NCBI GenBank assembly: GCA_002438905.1
Contig: DJSA01000107.1
Coordinates: 1 to 15,844, forward strand
Source of the DNA: Bacteroidales bacterium UBA6346
Lineage (GTDB): Bacteria; Bacteroidota; Bacteroidia; Bacteroidales; UBA932
Direction: 5' to 3'
DNA: 15,844 bases
The notes below the pieces were generated by a model. It was not told the DNA's origin. It saw only the letters and a list, made by a program, of their open reading frames with translations, and made no database searches. The translations under genes were made by a program, and so were the position numbers. Shown here piece by piece: positions 1 through 6,477 of this stretch. Position 1 is the stretch's first letter, and the number at the start of each line of letters is the position of its first letter.

Positions 1-111
1 GAGGCGAAACAAATTTATTCTCAACTAATTTTGGCATATCCGGAAAAAAGTGCTTACTTTGCATCCCTTATTGAAAAATTGAGCCGTTCCAATTCGGCAA
101 CGGAAATGTAA
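1..111 (+). CDS. C-terminal end of a TPR-like/helical protein (partial)
   Basis: An open frame enters from the left edge and stops at TAA (109-111), giving 36 residues that begin EAKQIYSQLILAYPEK and end ATEM. The piece YSQLILAYPEKSAYFASLIEKL has the alternating aromatic/alanine pattern of a TPR helix pair. Genes for small tetratricopeptide-like proteins commonly sit directly before secG in Bacteroidales, which fits this position (family knowledge). It lies 24 bp before the secG start on the same strand and is probably co-transcribed with it. Only the tail is visible, so a firm family assignment is not possible. Confidence 0.55.
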   Translation, partial: EAKQIYSQLILAYPEKSAYFASLIEKLSRSNSATEM

Positions 112-135
112 GATAATTAAAAGCATCAAACAATA

Positions 136-465
136 ATGAAAGCATTATTCATAATCCTGACAGTGCTTGTCATCCTTGCAAGCATCCTGCTCACAATCGT
201 TGTCCTCCTCCAGAACAGCAAGGGAGGCGGACTGGCAAGCAATTTCACCACAGGAAACCAGACGTTCGGAGTGCGTCAGACAGCAGACATGCTTGAAAAA
301 ATCACATGGGGTCTCGTTGCATTCATTTTCGTTGTTTCAGTGATTACCACTTTCATCCCGCACATCAACAATAGCGGCGACATCACCGACCAGATCGACA
401 CCGAGATTCTGTCACCGGCCCCAGACTTCAATGGAGAGTCTGCCGACACGACAAACGCACAGTAG
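136..465 (+). CDS. secG: SecG, preprotein translocase subunit
   Basis: Small inner-membrane subunit of the SecYEG channel, which assists export of unfolded proteins across the cytoplasmic membrane. The 109-residue product has the SecG layout: a first membrane helix at about 3-25, the cytoplasmic loop with the family signature QNSKGGGLAS near 26-35 and a phenylalanine-rich stretch, then a second helix at about 57-75. The acidic C-terminal tail (about 77-109) is longer than in E. coli SecG but common in Bacteroidota. No Shine-Dalgarno sequence precedes the ATG; the upstream bases are A-rich. It follows the TPR-like gene closely and is followed by a 169-bp gap before clpB. Confidence 0.93.
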   Translation: MKALFIILTVLVILASILLTIVVLLQNSKGGGLASNFTTGNQTFGVRQTADMLEKITWGLVAFIFVVSVITTFIPHINNSGDITDQIDTEILSPAPDFNGESADTTNAQ

Positions 466-518
466 GGCTGCAACGGCAGTACTGACCCACTGACGGAATG
501 AGGTCAAGGAGCGGAGGC

Positions 519-566
519 TTTGACACTGACAAAATGTCAGTATCGGTGAGATAGGAATATAATTTG
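519..566 (+). promoter_or_regulatory. CTGACA/TGTCAG palindrome and possible promoter upstream of clpB
   Basis: CTGACA (526-531), spacer AAA, TGTCAG (535-540) form a perfect inverted repeat with 6-bp arms. It overlaps a direct repeat of TGACA (521-525 and 527-531), and further CACTGAC/ACTGAC copies lie at 481-494. Downstream, TATAATTTG (558-566) is one base off the Bacteroidota -7 consensus TAnnTTTG. The position before a heat-shock-type disaggregase gene suggests a stress-responsive operator, but that role is inferred. No standard-spaced -33 TTTG was found: the nearest one, at 519-522, is too far away. Confidence 0.5.
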
Positions 567-575
567 AATGTTAGG

Positions 576-613
576 CAATCGTCTGCTCTTGCGAGCAGGC
601 GGTTGTTTTTTTT
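576..613 (+). terminator. Strong intrinsic terminator-like hairpin just before clpB
   Basis: Bases 576-588 pair with 593-605 in an unbroken 13-bp stem (two G-U pairs) around a four-base loop TTGC. Eight T residues (606-613) follow at once. This is a textbook Rho-independent terminator in plus orientation. It ends the secG transcript, but it also stands only 21 bp before the clpB ATG, leaving no room for a full clpB promoter after it. It could therefore act as an attenuator or a leader structure for clpB. Confidence 0.85.
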
Positions 614-634
614 GAAAATAGTATATATAGCAAT

Positions 635-2689
635 ATGGATAACAAGTACGAAAACTTACAAAAATTCGCCATCAACCTCAATGAGAGGGCAGCTCAAGGC
701 AAGCTTGACCCTGTCATCGGGCGAGACGAGGAAATTCGAAGGGTTCTTCAGATACTGAGCCGAAGGACGAAGAATAACCCTATTCTTGTAGGTGAACCGG
801 GTGTCGGTAAGACGGCTATCTCGGAGGGCATAGCCCAGAAGATAGTTGACGGCAACGTTCCGGAGAACTTGAAGAATAAGATAATCTACTCACTTGACCT
901 CGGCGCAGTCATTGCCGGAGCGAAGTATCAGGGTGAGTTCGAGGAAAGGCTTAAGGCCATCGTGAAGGAAGTCGTGGACAGCGAGGGAGAGGTCATCCTC
1001 TTCATCGATGAGATCCACACTCTTGTCGGAGCGGGACGAAGCTCTGGCGCAATGGATGCCTCAAACATCCTCAAACCGGCGCTTGCAAGGGGCGAGTTGA
1101 GGACCATTGGTTCAACCACTCTTGACGAGTACCAGAAGTACTTCGAGACCGACAAGGCGCTTGAGAGACGATTCCAGATGGTGATGGTCGATGAACCGAC
1201 ACCGGCGGAGTCAATATCGATACTGCGCGGTCTTAAGGAAAAGTACGAGAACCACCACAAGGTGAGAATCGAGGACGATGCGCTGATTTCAGCCGTTGAA
1301 CTGTCACACAGATACATCACCTCACGGTTCCTCCCTGACAAGGCCATAGACCTTGTGGATGAGGCGGCTTCAAAACTGCGTCTTGAGATGAATTCAGTAC
1401 CAGAGCCGATTGCCGAGCTTGACAGCAAGATTAAGCAGTTGGAAATCGAAAAGGAGGCCGTAAAGCACGAGGGAGTGTCCCTGAAGCTTGACAAGATTGA
1501 GTCCGACCTTGCCGAGGCGCGCAAGCAGCACGCTGAACTTCAGAAAAGGTGGGATGCCGAGAAGGGCATACTCAATGAAATCCAGTCCGACAGGGCTCAG
1601 ATTGAGGATCTTAAGGTTCAGGCAGCCGCTGCAGAAAGGTCTGGAGATTATGGGAAGGTGGCGGAGATCCGCTACGGCAAGATGGCTGATCTCAAGCAGA
1701 GGGTCAGCGAACTCGAAGCTAAAAAGAATGCCATAAAGGATCCTATCCTCAACGAGGCCGTGACTCCTTCCGACATCGCTGAAGTCGTGGCACGGTGGAC
1801 GGGCATCCCTGTGAACCGTATGCTCGAAAGCGAGAGGGAGAAGCTCCTCAGGATGGAGGACGAACTCCATAAGAGGGTCATAGGTCAGGATCAGGCAATC
1901 AGGGCCGTTTCCGATGCCGTGCGCCGCTCGCGTGCCGGTCTTCAGAACGAGAAGAGGCCTATCGGTTCATTCCTGTTCCTCGGAACCACGGGCGTGGGAA
2001 AGACGGAACTGGCAAAGACACTGGCCGAGTTCCTGTTCAACGACGAGAACATGATTACGAGGATAGATATGTCCGAGTATCAGGAGCGTCATTCAGTGAG
2101 CCGTCTCGTCGGCGCGCCTCCGGGATATGTAGGCTACGATGAGGGCGGTCAGCTGACCGAGGCCGTCAGAAGGAAGCCGTATTCGGTAATCCTTCTGGAC
2201 GAAATCGAGAAGGCGCACCCGGATGTGTTCAACATTCTGCTTCAGGTTCTGGACGATGGTCGTCTGACCGACAACAAGGGTCGTACGGTGGACTTCAAGA
2301 ACACCATCCTCATCATGACCTCCAACGCCACTGAGGAGCAGATCAAGGCAACGATGCGCCCTGAGTTCGTAAACAGGATTGATGAGATCATCACCTTCCA
2401 GCAGCTCACCAAGGACGACATCCGCGAGATTCTTCATCTTCAGATGGACGCTCTCCGCAGGAAGTTGGACGAAAACGGAGTGGGCATCAAGTTCACCGAA
2501 GCTTTCGAGGACTACATGACCAACGAGGGCTACGACCCTGCCTACGGTGCACGTCCTATCAAGCGTCTGATGCAGCGTGAGCTTGTGAACCTCATCGCCA
2601 AGGCCATACTTGAGGGCAAGGTGAGCAAGGGCATGACTATCACGGTGGATGTGAAGGATGGTCAGGTCATCATAGGCGAGATTGCCTAA
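635..2689 (+). CDS. clpB: ClpB-type AAA+ disaggregase lacking the N-terminal domain
   Basis: ATP-driven chaperone that pulls polypeptides out of aggregates together with the DnaK system; cytoplasmic. Of its two AAA+ modules, the first has Walker A GEPGVGKT (53-60), pore tyrosine Y98 in KYQG, Walker B LFIDE (122-126) and ERR arginine fingers (177-179). A full-length coiled-coil middle domain (about 251-373) marks it as ClpB rather than ClpA/ClpC. The second has GTTGVGKT (450-457), pore GYVG (497-500), LLDE (520-523), sensor N564, R581 and GAR (638-640). At 684 residues it is about 180 short of usual ClpB. The N-domain is absent: the frame is closed by TAG at 572-574, so it is not encoded upstream. 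About 20 residues are also missing between MTSN and RPEF. The start matches the linker where short ClpB isoforms begin. No Shine-Dalgarno sequence is seen. The essential ATPase residues are intact. Confidence 0.93.
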   Translation: MDNKYENLQKFAINLNERAAQGKLDPVIGRDEEIRRVLQILSRRTKNNPILVGEPGVGKTAISEGIAQKIVDGNVPENLKNKIIYSLDLGAVIAGAKYQGEFEERLKAIVKEVVDSEGEVILFIDEIHTLVGAGRSSGAMDASNILKPALARGELRTIGSTTLDEYQKYFETDKALERRFQMVMVDEPTPAESISILRGLKEKYENHHKVRIEDDALISAVELSHRYITSRFLPDKAIDLVDEAASKLRLEMNSVPEPIAELDSKIKQLEIEKEAVKHEGVSLKLDKIESDLAEARKQHAELQKRWDAEKGILNEIQSDRAQIEDLKVQAAAAERSGDYGKVAEIRYGKMADLKQRVSELEAKKNAIKDPILNEAVTPSDIAEVVARWTGIPVNRMLESEREKLLRMEDELHKRVIGQDQAIRAVSDAVRRSRAGLQNEKRPIGSFLFLGTTGVGKTELAKTLAEFLFNDENMITRIDMSEYQERHSVSRLVGAPPGYVGYDEGGQLTEAVRRKPYSVILLDEIEKAHPDVFNILLQVLDDGRLTDNKGRTVDFKNTILIMTSNATEEQIKATMRPEFVNRIDEIITFQQLTKDDIREILHLQMDALRRKLDENGVGIKFTEAFEDYMTNEGYDPAYGARPIKRLMQRELVNLIAKAILEGKVSKGMTITVDVKDGQVIIGEIA

Positions 2690-2750
2690 AAAGCGGATTG
2701 CGGCGTTGCTCGTCTCGCCAAAATCCTCACCATCTTACCGGCCACTCCCG

Positions 2751-2765
2751 TCCCCTCGAAGGGGA
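2751..2765. repeat. Inverted repeat TCCCCT-CGA-AGGGGA
   Basis: Perfect 6-bp arms (2751-2756 and 2760-2765) around CGA, within a GC-rich block from about 2735 to 2770. The sequence resembles short palindromic units that recur between genes in some Bacteroidota genomes. That resemblance is from memory and only one copy is present in this window, so the repeat status is tentative. Confidence 0.4.
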
Positions 2766-2811
2766 AGGCAACTTGATTGGGCAATTTGAAAGGCGCGGGC
2801 GGCTCCGCACG

Positions 2812-2850
2812 GAAAGCGCTGGGAATCAGCAATGGTTTCCGGCGCTTTTT
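2812..2850 (+). terminator. Intrinsic terminator of clpB
   Basis: Bases 2813-2825 pair with 2836-2848 in a 13-bp stem (with two G-U pairs) around a 10-base loop, and the 3' side runs into TTTTT (2846-2850). It lies about 125 bp after the clpB stop codon, in the correct orientation. Confidence 0.8.
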
Positions 2851-3088
2851 GCGTCCAAACTCAATATGATACTATTCAGATGGTTTTTGCCTACAAGCCT
2901 GACATCAAACGCAAAAATACTCTTTACAAATATGAGGATGCCTATTCGGGAATCATTGCCTATAGCTTCCTGAGGTTGCAAAGGAGGAGGTTGCCTTGGG
3001 AGTCGCGGAGGTGCATACCGTTGCCTTAGCAGTAACTTATCAGTATCCTGCCGACTTTCGCCACAAATTATAGCGAAAAAGACGACAG

Positions 3089-3105
3089 TCAAGCCAACGG
3101 CTTGA
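3089..3105 (-). terminator. Possible terminator hairpin at the end of the lipoprotein operon
   Basis: TCAAGCC (3089-3095), loop AAC, GGCTTGA (3099-3105) form a perfect 7-bp stem about 55 bp beyond the stop of the last minus-strand gene. On the minus strand a T-rich run (GTCTTTTT) begins about 6 bases after the stem, further than in a classical terminator. A weak terminator or an RNA 3'-end stabiliser is plausible. Confidence 0.45.
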
Positions 3106-3158
3106 AAATAGCCTAAAAATAGCTGAAGAAAGGGAATGCATAAAAGGATGGGATGCCG

Positions 3159-4796
3159 TCAATATACTAGCTCCATCTTGTCAACCCAGAGCTTGGTCTT
3201 GGAGGAGCCGGTGAGGTAGTCACCGAGGTAGCTGGCGGCGCAGGTGACAATGATGTGCGTCGGGCGCTCGGTGAGGGACTTGTATTCGAGCGGAATCTCA
3301 ACCTGAGTCCAGTCGCAGGACTGGTCGCTTACGCGGTGACCGAAGCCGATGACCCCAAGGGACTTGGAGGTGTAGTAGATTCCGTCCGTAGTATTGACAT
3401 AGACAGGGGATTCTGGAACACCGCCCATCTTCTTGTAGTCCCAATTTCCGACCGAAATCGCAATCTCGCAGCGGTCGTTGTCTCCAATCTTCGTGTCGTC
3501 ACCGACAGGGCGCTTGCCGACAATGTCAATCACACCGCTTTGGTATTTGTACCAAACACGCAGCGCCTTAGGGCGTGTGTTCCACGGGCGTCCGTAGTTT
3601 ACAGCTCCGCCTGTCGTTCCGATAATCTTGGCAAAGCGTCCCGTGAAAAGGTTCCCGCAAGCGAGCACTCCGGCGAGGCTCTTTGACTCACACCTCACAG
3701 ACCAGTCACCATCCTTTTTGTCGTTGCCGTCTGGGTAGGTGAGCACAAGTCCGAGAGTTCCGGTGCCGGCAACGCCATCCTTGCCCTCGCCGTTTCCGCA
3801 TGCCCACCAGATTTCGCGGGACTCGGGATCATCGCAGGCAGGGTCATACCACTTGTAATAAGTCGCATCAGTCACAAGACTGAAATGCTCGAAGCTGTTG
3901 TTCGGGAACTGACGGTCAGGGTCGGTAGTGAACTGCGAGGTATCGGTCATATCTTCGCCCGTGTAGGCGTAGAACTCATAAGTCGTGGCCGGCTCAAGTC
4001 CGGTTATGTGCGCGGTGAACTGCCCTCCATCGGTAGTGATTGCAGAGCCGCTGACTTCCGTCCAACCGGAGGCTCCGGAAACACGGTACTTGAACCCGTT
4101 TGACTGTCCCTCGACACCGACTGCCGTGAGATAGACCTCCTTCGTCCAGACATTCACGCTCTTGACGTTCACGGATATGTCGGAATGCTCGACAAAAAGA
4201 GCCCAATATTCCGAATCACCGAAACTCTTCACCTCAATCTCTACCGATGTGGAATTTCCGTCTGCATCGACGAACTTTTTTATATCATTTATATTCAAGG
4301 AATATGTACTCACCCCTTTGGGACCAAGCTTCAGCGACTTTACCTTCACGTCCGAAAGGTTCACCATCTTGCTGGCGTATGCTATCGCCCTGCGGTTCTC
4401 AACATCCATCACCGTTGCTCCGACCTGCCCCTCAATCGTGAAATAGCGCTCGACCGGACGCACAGCGGAAATTGTCCACTTATAGTCCTGCCAAGTCGAA
4501 AGCGTGACCACCCAAGGGGATGTGAGGTTATGAACGCCGGCAATCTCGTCCGATACAGTCAGACGGTTCTCTTCGAGGTCGGTAGTATAGCCATTGATTT
4601 TCACATTCTTCAGATCGACGTTTTCCTCAAGTACGATGTTGACCGTCTGTTCATCATTATTGATGTCAACGGACTTCGCACCCTCCGCATCGAGCGCAAG
4701 AATGTGGGGCACGACAACGGGATAGGGGATGTCGTTCTTGACGCATGAGAGTGCAAGAAGCGGAAGAATGAATATTGAGAGACGTTCTTTTTTCAT
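3159..4796 (-). CDS. PCMD-domain surface lipoprotein with FN3-like domain (last gene of operon)
   Basis: Predicted lipoprotein of 545 residues. The signal peptide MKKERLSIFILPLLALSC puts the lipobox cysteine at 18. A start 45 bp further upstream is open but would place 15 unlikely residues before the signal, so the ATG at 4796 was chosen. Two similar beta segments follow (about 28-115 and 116-206), each with a VDLKNVKI/VNLSDVKV-type strand, suggesting an internal duplication. Then comes a fibronectin-III-like domain (about 212-291). From about 297 to the end is a PCMD domain (putative carbohydrate metabolism domain, a jelly-roll family), recognisable by NNSFEHFSLV, YYKWYDP, GNLFTGRF and YGRPWNTRP. 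The FN3-PCMD part closely parallels the gene at 6478-8346, whereas the N-terminal part differs. It lies 54 bp after the barrel gene. It is probably an outer-membrane-anchored glycan or protein binder, but no function is proven. Confidence 0.85.
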   Translation of the reverse strand: MKKERLSIFILPLLALSCVKNDIPYPVVVPHILALDAEGAKSVDINNDEQTVNIVLEENVDLKNVKINGYTTDLEENRLTVSDEIAGVHNLTSPWVVTLSTWQDYKWTISAVRPVERYFTIEGQVGATVMDVENRRAIAYASKMVNLSDVKVKSLKLGPKGVSTYSLNINDIKKFVDADGNSTSVEIEVKSFGDSEYWALFVEHSDISVNVKSVNVWTKEVYLTAVGVEGQSNGFKYRVSGASGWTEVSGSAITTDGGQFTAHITGLEPATTYEFYAYTGEDMTDTSQFTTDPDRQFPNNSFEHFSLVTDATYYKWYDPACDDPESREIWWACGNGEGKDGVAGTGTLGLVLTYPDGNDKKDGDWSVRCESKSLAGVLACGNLFTGRFAKIIGTTGGAVNYGRPWNTRPKALRVWYKYQSGVIDIVGKRPVGDDTKIGDNDRCEIAISVGNWDYKKMGGVPESPVYVNTTDGIYYTSKSLGVIGFGHRVSDQSCDWTQVEIPLEYKSLTERPTHIIVTCAASYLGDYLTGSSKTKLWVDKMELVY

Positions 4797-4850
4797 CTTG
4801 AGGAATATGATCTTATGGACGTGTCTTGTATGCTGGGTCAAATGCTGCTT

Positions 4851-5696
4851 CTACAAATGAACAGAAAGACCAAAGCCCAGAGAGAAGAGGTCAAGCCGAG
4901 CCTGCGCACGGAAAAAATTCCGCTCACCAGTAAAATTCCATTCTTTGTAAGCCTTTGAGTTATTGTATGATATATCGGCAAGACTTACGAAAGCGAAGAC
5001 CGAAATCGTGTTCATTGGGAAATAGACGATTCCTGGACTAAGGGTAAGACTGAACTTATTGTTTACAGCGTAAGTTCCCTTCGACATGTTTATGTCGCTG
5101 CGGGACTTCGTGTAGCCGAGCCCGGTGTCGAGGAAAACTCCGACGCGACCGCGGCTGTCAAGCCCGACATAGGAGCGGTTGAACACGGCTCCGCTGTAGG
5201 AGAAAGTCTTTGCCTTTATATCCTTGATGTCGTAGGAGAAATTGCCGAGAAGGTCAAGCGTCGCGGCATCGATGGCGCAGTTGCCGTTTGTGTATTGAAG
5301 GCGGATTCCAACGGCGTGATTGTCGCAGTAGGCGAAGGCTCCGTTAAGGGAAATCTTCGCGAGCGACAGGTAGGCGTTGGAATTGTTCAGAAGCAGCAGT
5401 AATTCGCTGTTGTCGGCGGAAAGATTCACATATGAGGCCGCCATACCAATCTGCCAATCATGTTTGGGGATAATCAGATGGGTGCGAAGACTGCGTTGGC
5501 TGATTACTGTTGTGTCGCGCGCAAGCCTTTTCCCGAGCGCCAGGGTCGTCTTTTTCCCCTTCTTTGCCTCTTTCTTCTTCACAGAAATGCTGTCAGCGGC
5601 CTTGGATGGCGCGCGGCGTTTGTTGTTGTCTGAAGCCGCGAGAGCTATAGGAAGCAGACCGAGAACGAGGACAAGTATTATCAGTATTCTTTTCAT
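4851..5696 (-). CDS. Outer-membrane beta-barrel protein (second paralog)
   Basis: The 281-residue product starts with a signal peptide (MKRILIILVLVLGLLPIALA). A strongly basic stretch follows, rich in K and R with KKKEAKKGKK (about 25-60). From about 77 it alternates polar and aromatic residues as in transmembrane beta strands, ending FSLGFGLSVHL, a typical barrel C-terminus. It resembles the preceding gene: both have a PK-x-W/F-x-x-G entry strand and a matching 'DNxAVGIRLQY / DNIGVGASLSY' strand, so the two look like diverged duplicates. It starts 11 bp after that gene's stop. The basic linker between signal and barrel is unusual and might contact LPS, peptidoglycan or a lipoprotein partner (inference). 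The exact family is not recognised. Confidence 0.8.
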   Translation of the reverse strand: MKRILIILVLVLGLLPIALAASDNNKRRAPSKAADSISVKKKEAKKGKKTTLALGKRLARDTTVISQRSLRTHLIIPKHDWQIGMAASYVNLSADNSELLLLLNNSNAYLSLAKISLNGAFAYCDNHAVGIRLQYTNGNCAIDAATLDLLGNFSYDIKDIKAKTFSYSGAVFNRSYVGLDSRGRVGVFLDTGLGYTKSRSDINMSKGTYAVNNKFSLTLSPGIVYFPMNTISVFAFVSLADISYNNSKAYKEWNFTGERNFFRAQARLDLFSLGFGLSVHL

Positions 5697-5707
5697 ATCG
5701 TGCGCAG

Positions 5708-6454
5708 TTACAGATAGTAGGCGAATCCCACCGCAATGGAGGCGAGGTTCAGTGAAAAACTTGCGTTAACATTGCTGCTGGAGCCGCCCGTGACCTGATT
5801 GTGTGTCTGATCCGTCCAGAAGTAGTTGAATCCCAGAACCCCGATGCTCAGTTCCATCGCGAGATGGTTAGTGATGAAAGCCGTGAATCCCGGATTCACA
5901 CCAGCTAAAATCTTGTACTGGTTTGTGTATGTTCCCTTGACCTGCGAATCCACCTTAGCCGTGTTCTTGACCCTTCCCGTTGAAAAACCGAGCCCCACCT
6001 GCGCAAACATGGAGAACCGTCCGGAACTTCCGATCGGGATGTAGGGGCGAAATGCGAGCGAGCCGCTGAAGCTCTGTGAAAGCCGGTAGTAATCCCGCAC
6101 GCTCATGCTTATCTCCGAAACCGAAAGATCCGCCGATGCGAGGTCGAGCAGCGTCCTGTCGTAGGAGAGGCTTGCCCCCACCCCGATGTTGTCCTTGATC
6201 ATATAGAGGAAAGTCGGAGTCGCGGAAACCGTATATCCGCTGGAATTGATTCCATCTACGACGAGAAAGCTGTAGTTGCTCATCGCGTGATACGAGTACC
6301 TCGCGTTTCCCCCGAACATGAATGTCCCCTTTGGAGCGAAGACCGGCTGATGGGAATTGTCATATCCCCTGTCATATTTCTGTGCCTCGGAAACTTGTGC
6401 ACCGAGACACAGGAAAATGACTGCAAGGATATATTTCAGACTTTTTCGGGTCAT
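5708..6454 (-). CDS. Outer-membrane beta-barrel protein (first paralog)
   Basis: The 248-residue product has a signal peptide (MTRKSLKYILAVIFLCLGAQVSEA, cleavage likely before Q25). Its barrel-like sequence has about eight to ten amphipathic strands rich in G, Y, F and S, and ends IAVGFAYYL with aromatic residues suited to BAM recognition. It fits the general 'outer membrane beta-barrel' type common in Bacteroidota, probably eight-stranded by size. It lies 23 bp after the DUF4493-PCMD lipoprotein gene and 11 bp before its own paralog. Its position between two PCMD lipoproteins suggests an anchor or assembly partner for them (inference). No Shine-Dalgarno sequence is visible. Confidence 0.8.
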   Translation of the reverse strand: MTRKSLKYILAVIFLCLGAQVSEAQKYDRGYDNSHQPVFAPKGTFMFGGNARYSYHAMSNYSFLVVDGINSSGYTVSATPTFLYMIKDNIGVGASLSYDRTLLDLASADLSVSEISMSVRDYYRLSQSFSGSLAFRPYIPIGSSGRFSMFAQVGLGFSTGRVKNTAKVDSQVKGTYTNQYKILAGVNPGFTAFITNHLAMELSIGVLGFNYFWTDQTHNQVTGGSSSNVNASFSLNLASIAVGFAYYL

Positions 6455-6477
6455 ATTGTTCTAACTGCAAGCATATA

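Larger units (their letters stand above)
2690..3158. other. Intergenic region between convergent clpB and the lipoprotein operon
   Basis: This 469-bp stretch holds the clpB terminator (2812-2850), two inverted repeats (2751-2765 and 3089-3105) and no convincing gene. Short open frames exist, such as 2832-3029 on the plus strand with 65 codons, but they have no recognisable family or start signal. The two flanking genes converge here, so the region mainly serves transcription ending. Confidence 0.7.

Noticed and set aside
1394..1870. 158-codon open frame on the minus strand inside clpB
   Set aside because: It lies opposite the middle-domain coding region, has no recognisable motif, and is explained by the codon bias of the true gene.
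2832..3029. 65-codon plus-strand frame (contains KPDIKRKNTLYKYEDAY) between clpB and the operon
   Set aside because: It looked somewhat protein-like, but its start lies inside the clpB terminator and no family is recognised. At most it is a decayed fragment.
4185..4748. 187-codon plus-strand frame inside the last PCMD gene
   Set aside because: It is antisense to a clear lipoprotein gene and its product shows no family-like pattern or start signal.
4797..4841. Upstream start adding 15 residues to the last PCMD lipoprotein
   Set aside because: It would place a polar, histidine-rich stretch before the signal peptide; the ATG at 4796 gives a normal lipoprotein signal.
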